A stretch of 10,820 nucleotides of DNA from Frankiaceae bacterium (GTDB taxonomy: Bacteria > Actinomycetota > Actinomycetes > Frankiales > Frankiaceae): assembly GCA_030840885.1 (NCBI GenBank), contig JAVEDQ010000537.1:1-10820 (forward strand). Direction: 5' to 3'. The notes below the pieces were generated by a model. That model saw nothing but the letters and a program-made list of their open reading frames with translations, was not told the DNA's origin and searched no databases. The position numbers and the translations under genes were made by a program. This document shows positions 6,837 through 10,820 of the stretch, in pieces; the first letter of the stretch is position 1, and the number at the start of each line of letters is the position of its first letter.

Positions 6837-7220
6837 TCAGGTCTTGATGCGCTGCAGCAGGCTGGCGATCAGCCTGCCGCCGGCCACCCAGATCGCCGCG
6901 GCGATGCCGAAGTTGATCAGGGTGTTCGTCTTCGGGTTCTTGAAGGTGAACAGGTCCTTCAGCGGGCCGGCGAGGCTGTTCGCGTAATCGGACACGTGCC
7001 GGACGATGTTGTTGCCCCCGTTCCCCTTGAACATCGTGAACACGATGTGGAGTACGAGGATGCCCGCAGCGATGAAGGCGATCACCATCACGATCGTGGC
7101 CAGGATGCCGGCGACGGAGCCGGCACCCGTCTTGAATTGGGACCCCGCGTTGGCCGCCCGGAAGCGCTCCTTCATCGTGGGTCGTCGGTTGCCGCTCTCG
7201 GCCTCGGTCTCGGTCGCCAT
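6837..7220 (-). CDS. Small two-helix membrane protein of unknown function
   Basis: The gene encodes 127 residues from ATG at 7220, preceded by GGAGGGG immediately upstream. A longer in-frame start at 7238 would add only six residues and would include this ribosome binding site. I do not recognise the family. Residues 1-36 are hydrophilic with mixed charge (acidic TETEAE, then basic RRPTMKERFR). Residues 37-64 form a strongly hydrophobic helix (VAGILATIVMVIAFIAAG onward). A 35-residue loop follows, containing SDYANSLAGPLKDLF and KNPKTNTL. Residues 100-122 form a second helix (LINFGIAAAIWVAGGRLIA), ending in a basic tail QRIKT. There is no signal-peptide cleavage site and no catalytic motif. 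Both termini are probably cytoplasmic. The gene is downstream of fumC on the same strand but separated by a terminator, so it is probably independently transcribed. The loop and second helix faintly recall YggT-type proteins. This is only an impression. Confidence 0.85.
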   Translation of the reverse strand: MATETEAESGNRRPTMKERFRAANAGSQFKTGAGSVAGILATIVMVIAFIAAGILVLHIVFTMFKGNGGNNIVRHVSDYANSLAGPLKDLFTFKNPKTNTLINFGIAAAIWVAGGRLIASLLQRIKT

Positions 7221-7256
7221 GTCCCCTCCAACGAGCAACCAGCAAATACGGTCACG

Positions 7257-7271
7257 CGGATCACATCCGCT
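7257..7271. promoter_or_regulatory. 15-bp palindrome upstream of the small membrane-protein gene
   Basis: GCGGAT (7257-7262) and ATCCGC (7266-7271) are perfect reverse complements around CAC, 37-51 bp upstream of the ATG at 7220 on the minus strand. The position suits an operator, but no convincing -35/-10 pair is seen nearby and short GC palindromes are common here. Confidence 0.3.
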
Positions 7272-7327
7272 GTCCGCACCTGTGCCCTGCGGGAACCCGG
7301 CCTAGTCCTCCGAACGACCGGGTCCGA

Positions 7328-7366
7328 GAAAATTGCGCGGCGTCGGGACGGACGAACCCGACGCTG
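7328..7366 (-). terminator. Intrinsic terminator of fumC
   Basis: Read on the minus strand, GCGTCGGG (complement of 7357-7364) pairs perfectly with CCCGACGC (complement of 7340-7347) around a 9-nt loop. Two further pairs, one a G-U, extend the stem outward. The stem is followed shortly by AATTTTC (7334 down to 7328), a T run that is unusual in this GC-rich window. It lies about 35 nt after the fumC stop codon. Confidence 0.75.
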
Positions 7367-7399
7367 TCGCCGCAGATCCGGACCAACCAGCCACCCTGG

Positions 7400-8803
7400 T
7401 CAGCCGTCGGCGGGCCGGGTCATCGCGAGCAGGTCGAGCGCCTCGTCGAGCTGGGTCTCGGTGAGCTTGCCGTCTGAGATGTAGCCCCGCTCCACGATGA
7501 CCTCGCGGATGGTCTTCTCCTCCTTCAACGACTGCTTGGCGACCTTTGCGGCCTCCTCGTAGCCGATGTACCGGTTCAGCGGGGTCACGATCGAGGCCGA
7601 GGACTCGGCGTAGCGCCGGCAGCGCTCGACGTCGGCTTCGATGCCGTCGACGCAGCGGTCGGCGAACAACCGCGAGATCGTCGACAGGATGCGGATCGAC
7701 TCGAGGAGGTTGCGTCCGATCACCGGCAGCATCACGTTCAGCTCGAAGGTTCCGGCGCTGCCACCGAAGGCGACGGCGGCGTCGTTGCCGACCACCTGCG
7801 CGACGACCTGGCAGACGGCTTCGGGGATGACCGGGTTGACCTTGCCCGGCATGATCGATGACCCCGGCTGCAGGTCGGGGAGTCGGATCTCGGACAGGCC
7901 GGCCCGGGGGCCGGAACCCATCCAGCGCAGGTCGTTGGCGATCTTGTAAAGCGACATCGCATAGGTGCGGAGCTGGCCCGAGCACTCGACCAGGGCGTCC
8001 CGCGAGGCCTGGGCCTCGAAGTGGTTGCGCGCCTCGGTGAGCTGCAGGCCGAGGTCGGCGGAGAGTCGCTCGATGACCTTCGCGGCGAAGCCGGCCGGGG
8101 TGTTGATGCCGGTCCCGACGGCGGTGCCGCCGAGCGGCAGTTCGCGCACCCGGGGGAGTGCGGACTCCAGCCGCTCGGCGCCGTAGCGGACCGCCGCGGC
8201 GTAGCCGCCGAACTCCTGGCCCAACGTCACCGGGGTCGCGTCCATCAAGTGCGTGCGACCGCTCTTGACGACCTCGGCGAACTCGACCTCCTTGCGGCCG
8301 AGCGCCTCCGCGAGGTGGGCGATCGCGGGCAGCAGCTCCTGCTCGATCGACCGGGCCGCGGCGACGTGGATGGCGGACGGGAAGGTGTCGTTCGAGCTCT
8401 GCGACGCGTTGACGTGGTCGTTCGGGTGGACCGGGGAACCCAGCTTCTCGGAGGCCAGGCCGGCCAGCACCTCGTTGGTGTTCATGTTCGTCGACGTGCC
8501 GGAGCCGGTCTGGAACACGTCGAGCGGGAACTGGTCGGTCCACCGCCCGTCCACCACCTCGGTCGCGGCGTCGCCGACGGCCTTCGCCACGTCCTCGGGC
8601 ACCACGCCGAGCTCGGCGTTCACCGCAGCGGCGGAGCGCTTGATCGCCGCGAGCGCGGCGACGAGCCGCTCCTCCACGCGCGTGCCGCTGACGGGGAAGT
8701 TCTCCACCGCCCGCTGCGTCTGGGCGCGCCACTTCGCGTCCCTGGGAACCCGTACCTCACCCATCGAGACGTGCTCGACCCGGAATTCGTCCTCGCTCGT
8801 CAC
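7400..8803 (-). CDS. fumC: Class II fumarate hydratase
   Basis: This is the cytosolic homotetrameric, iron-independent fumarase of the TCA cycle (fumarate + water to malate). The product is 467 residues, normal for the family. Conserved blocks appear in order: [14 protein letters not shown] (about 98-111), [10 protein letters not shown] (134-143), [17 protein letters not shown] (181-197) with the proton-relay His185, and the superfamily signature [11 protein letters not shown] (314-324) with catalytic serine at about 316. The N-terminus [14 protein letters not shown] aligns with M. tuberculosis fumarase Rv1098c as recalled, which supports the GTG start at 8803. No ribosome binding site precedes it, and a TAATCT -10 candidate ends 7 nt upstream, so the mRNA may be leaderless. 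A terminator follows. The gene is divergent from the FAD oxidoreductase. Confidence 0.98.
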   Translation of the reverse strand: MTSEDEFRVEHVSMGEVRVPRDAKWRAQTQRAVENFPVSGTRVEERLVAALAAIKRSAAAVNAELGVVPEDVAKAVGDAATEVVDGRWTDQFPLDVFQTGSGTSTNMNTNEVLAGLASEKLGSPVHPNDHVNASQSSNDTFPSAIHVAAARSIEQELLPAIAHLAEALGRKEVEFAEVVKSGRTHLMDATPVTLGQEFGGYAAAVRYGAERLESALPRVRELPLGGTAVGTGINTPAGFAAKVIERLSADLGLQLTEARNHFEAQASRDALVECSGQLRTYAMSLYKIANDLRWMGSGPRAGLSEIRLPDLQPGSSIMPGKVNPVIPEAVCQVVAQVVGNDAAVAFGGSAGTFELNVMLPVIGRNLLESIRILSTISRLFADRCVDGIEADVERCRRYAESSASIVTPLNRYIGYEEAAKVAKQSLKEEKTIREVIVERGYISDGKLTETQLDEALDLLAMTRPADG

Positions 8804-8816
8804 GCCCTGGAGATTA
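8803..8816 (-). promoter_or_regulatory. Candidate -10 element for a leaderless fumC mRNA
   Basis: On the minus strand TAATCT (8816 down to 8811) fits the TAnnnT pattern and ends 7 nt before the GTG start, so transcription would begin at about the first base of the start codon. The intervening CCAGGGC is too close to the GTG to act as a normal ribosome binding site. No clear -35 is seen. Confidence 0.4.
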
Positions 8817-8841
8817 GCGACCGCCGAAGCGGACCCCGCCT

Positions 8842-8856
8842 GGCGGACACTCCGCC
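8842..8856. promoter_or_regulatory. 15-bp palindrome in the fumC / FAD-oxidoreductase divergent intergenic region
   Basis: GGCGGA (8842-8847) and TCCGCC (8851-8856) are perfect reverse complements around CAC. The site lies 39 bp upstream of fumC and 81 bp upstream of the oxidoreductase, where an operator could affect both. It shares the GCGGA...TCCGC half-sites and the CAC centre with the palindrome at 7257-7271. Chance is a fair alternative in such GC-rich DNA. Confidence 0.25.
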
Positions 8857-8937
8857 GCCGGTGCCAGACTGCCGGACCAAACGTCCTCGGCCCGATCGCG
8901 CGGCTCGGCGGGCGCGGCGCGGGATCAGGAGGGGCTC

Positions 8938-10233
8938 ATGACCACGTCCGGGGCAGCCGCCGAGGTGGGCGAGCGGTACGACGTGGTCATCGCCGGGGCC
9001 GGCATCGCGGGATGCACCGCCGCCGTGCTCTACGCCCGGCAGGGCCTGCGGGTGGCCCTGCTCGAAGCCCATCGGGACCCGGCGACCTTCAAGCGGATCT
9101 GCACCCACTACATCCAGCCGTCGGCGGTTCCGACGATGCGCCGCCTGGGTCTCGACCGGAGCATCGAAGCTGCTGGTGGCGTTCGTAACGGTGTCGACAT
9201 CTGGACGCCGTACGGGTGGGTGACCGACGAACGGGCCGCCGTCGGGGTCCCGGAGCCCGGCTACAACATCCGGCGCAGCGTGCTCGACCCGATGCTGCGG
9301 GAACTCGCCGCCTCGACGCCGGGGGTCGACCTGCTGCTCGGGCACAAGGTCACCGACCTCGTGCGAACCGGCAACCGGGTCGACGGACTCCGGGCCCGAA
9401 CGCAGGACGGCCGGACCGTCACGTTGCGCGCGACACTGACCGTCGGGGCGGAGGGGCGGCTCTCGACGGTGGCGACCCAGAGCGGACTGCGGGTGAAGAC
9501 GAAGGCGCACGGTCGTTTCGGCTACTCCGCGCACTACACCGGGGTCCAGCTCTCCACCGCCGCCAGCTCGCAGTTCTGGTTGGACGGGCAGGGGATGAAC
9601 TTCGCCTTCACGAACGACGGCGGGCGGACCGTGATCGGGGCCATGCGACCGTCGGGAGAGCTGGCTGCCTTCCGCGCCGATCCGGAGGGCAATCTGCTCG
9701 AGTCCTTCGACCGGCTGCCGGGACGCCCCGACCTCTCCGCTGCGACCAGGGTCTCGGACGTGATCGGAATGATCAACTACCCGTTGCATCGCCGCAGGGT
9801 GACCGGACGGGGGGTGACACTGGTTGGTGACGCCGCCCTGGTCGCGGACTACCTGTGGGGCGTCGGCTGCGGATGGGCGTTCCAGAGCGCGGAGTGGCTG
9901 GTCGACGCCACCGCTGCCGACCTCCTGCGGAGCAGGGATCCCTCGCCGGCCCTCCGGTCCTACGCGCGCCGGATCAGGCGCAGGCTGGGACCGCACCACA
10001 CAATGACGTCGGACTACGCGACCGGCCGGCCCTTCACCGCCCTCGAACGCCTGCTCTGGTCGTCCGCCACCGTGGACGACGAGGTCGCGGCGGCACTGGG
10101 CGCCGTTGGCGCACGCTCGGCCTCACCGCTCACGGTGTTGAAGCCGATGATGGTGGCGAGGATGGTGCGCGCTCGCCGTCGGGCGGCAGCGCCGGTGAAC
10201 CTTCCGCCGGCGCGGACCGCGGTGAAAGCTTAG
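8938..10233 (+). CDS. FAD-dependent oxidoreductase/monooxygenase-like protein, substrate unknown
   Basis: The protein is 431 residues from an ATG with an excellent AGGAGG (8927-8932) 5 nt upstream. The N-terminal Rossmann fold has GAGIAG at residues 20-25, and a downstream acidic end ALLE binds the FAD ribose. A second FAD motif, TLVGDAA (Gly297-Asp298), is followed by DYLWGVGCGWAFQSAEWL. This layout matches the p-hydroxybenzoate hydroxylase / geranylgeranyl-reductase group of flavoproteins. The segment KRICTHYIQPSAVPTMRRLGL near the N-terminus is characteristic of many actinobacterial members. The C-terminal tail is basic and soluble, with no membrane segment. Roles in this group range from aromatic hydroxylation to reduction of isoprenoid double bonds, and the sequence alone does not choose. 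The gene is divergent from fumC, and its stop codon overlaps that of glpX on the other strand. Confidence 0.9.
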   Translation: MTTSGAAAEVGERYDVVIAGAGIAGCTAAVLYARQGLRVALLEAHRDPATFKRICTHYIQPSAVPTMRRLGLDRSIEAAGGVRNGVDIWTPYGWVTDERAAVGVPEPGYNIRRSVLDPMLRELAASTPGVDLLLGHKVTDLVRTGNRVDGLRARTQDGRTVTLRATLTVGAEGRLSTVATQSGLRVKTKAHGRFGYSAHYTGVQLSTAASSQFWLDGQGMNFAFTNDGGRTVIGAMRPSGELAAFRADPEGNLLESFDRLPGRPDLSAATRVSDVIGMINYPLHRRRVTGRGVTLVGDAALVADYLWGVGCGWAFQSAEWLVDATAADLLRSRDPSPALRSYARRIRRRLGPHHTMTSDYATGRPFTALERLLWSSATVDDEVAAALGAVGARSASPLTVLKPMMVARMVRARRRAAAPVNLPPARTAVKA

Positions 10234-10820
10234 AACGGCACCGTCGAGTAGGCCTGCAGCTTCGAGAGCCGGTGCTGGCTCTGCACCCGGCGGATCGTGC
10301 CGCTCTTGGAGCGCATCACCAGGCTGTCGGTGGTGGCGCCGCCGGGACGGTAGGTCACGCCCTCCATCAGCTCGCCGTCGGTGATGCCGGTGGCCACGAA
10401 GAAGACGTTGTCGCTGTTCACGAGGTCGGAGGTGAGCAGCACCCGGTCCGGGTCGTGGCCGGCGTCGAGCACGCGCCGGCGCTCGTCGGCGTCCTTCGGC
10501 CACAGCTTGGCCTGGATGACACCGCCGAGGCAGTGCATCGCGCAGGCGGTGATGATCCCCTCGGGCGTGCCACCGACGCCGAGCAGCAGGTCGACGCCGG
10601 GGGTCTCGTTGGCCGCCATGACCGCACCGGCGACGTCTCCGTCGGAGAGCAGCTTGACGCGCGCGCCGGCGTCCCGGACCTCCTGGACCAGGCCCTCGTG
10701 GCGCGCCCGTTCGAGGATGGCGACGGTGACGTCGCGGGGGGCTACGCCCTTGGCCTTGGCGACGGCGGCGATGTTGTCGGCCACGGGGGCGTTGATGTCG
10801 ACGACGTCGGCCGCCTCCGG
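10230..10820 (-). CDS. glpX: Fructose-1,6-bisphosphatase class II, 5' partial
   Basis: The frame is open from the TAA at 10230-10232 to the right edge, giving the C-terminal 196 residues of a family usually 320-345 long. The N-terminal part with the first metal ligands lies outside. Visible family blocks are EAADVVDINAPVADNI at the edge, KLLSDGDVAGAVMA, GVGGTPEGIITACAMHCLGG (the glutamate of TPEG corresponds to metal ligand Glu213 of E. coli GlpX, from memory), QAKLWPKDADER, TSDLVNSDNVFFVATGITDGELM, and the C-terminal MRSKSGTIR...LSKLQAYS seen in actinobacterial enzymes. It removes the 1-phosphate of fructose-1,6-bisphosphate in gluconeogenesis. It is the likely counterpart of M. tuberculosis Rv1099c. 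The GTG at 10784 is internal and not the true start. Confidence 0.96.
   Translation of the reverse strand, partial: PEAADVVDINAPVADNIAAVAKAKGVAPRDVTVAILERARHEGLVQEVRDAGARVKLLSDGDVAGAVMAANETPGVDLLLGVGGTPEGIITACAMHCLGGVIQAKLWPKDADERRRVLDAGHDPDRVLLTSDLVNSDNVFFVATGITDGELMEGVTYRPGGATTDSLVMRSKSGTIRRVQSQHRLSKLQAYSTVPF

Noticed and set aside
7302..8732. A 476-codon minus-strand frame overlapping fumC.
   Set aside because: It lies in another frame of the same strand, is very Arg-rich, and runs through the fumC terminator. fumC itself is unambiguous.
8800..9999. A 399-codon minus-strand frame opposite the FAD oxidoreductase.
   Set aside because: It is a shadow frame without recognisable motifs, and it crosses the divergent promoter region.
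1..10820. Mobile elements, CRISPR arrays, tRNA or rRNA genes, attachment sites.
   Set aside because: No transposase or integrase motif, long terminal repeats, regularly spaced repeats or structured-RNA signature was found on either strand by eye.

Overview
The window is GC-rich DNA (roughly 70 % by eye) with GTG start codons in several genes, strong GC bias at third codon positions and purine-rich ribosome binding sites. Protein similarities recalled from memory point to a high-GC actinomycete (Actinomycetota). The genus cannot be fixed from the sequence. No rRNA, tRNA, CRISPR array, insertion sequence or phage gene was seen. The content is mostly conserved chromosomal housekeeping, not a mobile or defence island.

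Layout, left to right: the C-terminal part of a DUF255 (YyaL/SPATA20-like) protein (+, cut by the left edge); a 183-residue unrecognised protein with a probable ribbon-helix-helix C-terminus (+), preceded by a promoter overlaid by three tandem 8-bp repeats; convergent to it a SAM methyltransferase (-), lying downstream of a hemolysin III/TrhA (PAQR-type) membrane protein (-); divergent from these, the GTP-dependent PEP carboxykinase pckG (+) with a 17-bp palindrome upstream and a strong terminator downstream; a cis-prenyltransferase of the short-chain Z,E-farnesyl diphosphate type (+); a shared convergent hairpin; a 127-residue two-helix membrane protein of unknown function (-); class II fumarase fumC (-) with its own terminator; a divergent FAD-dependent oxidoreductase (+); and the C-terminal part of class II fructose-1,6-bisphosphatase glpX (-, cut by the right edge), whose stop codon overlaps the oxidoreductase stop.

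Together, PEP carboxykinase (oxaloacetate to PEP), fumarase (fumarate to malate) and GlpX (fructose-1,6-bisphosphate to fructose-6-phosphate) carry out steps of the TCA-to-sugar gluconeogenic route. From memory, the order and orientation DUF255 (+), hemolysin III (-), short-chain prenyltransferase (+), fumarase (-), glpX (-) matches Mycobacterium tuberculosis Rv1084, Rv1085c, Rv1086, Rv1098c and Rv1099c. This suggests an old actinobacterial neighbourhood into which pckG, the ribbon-helix-helix gene, the methyltransferase and the oxidoreductase are interleaved.

No clearly new multi-gene system is visible. The best leads are the possible self-regulating ribbon-helix-helix gene with its 8-bp repeat operator, the pckG palindrome, two candidate leaderless GTG genes (prenyltransferase and fumC), and the unknown small membrane protein.
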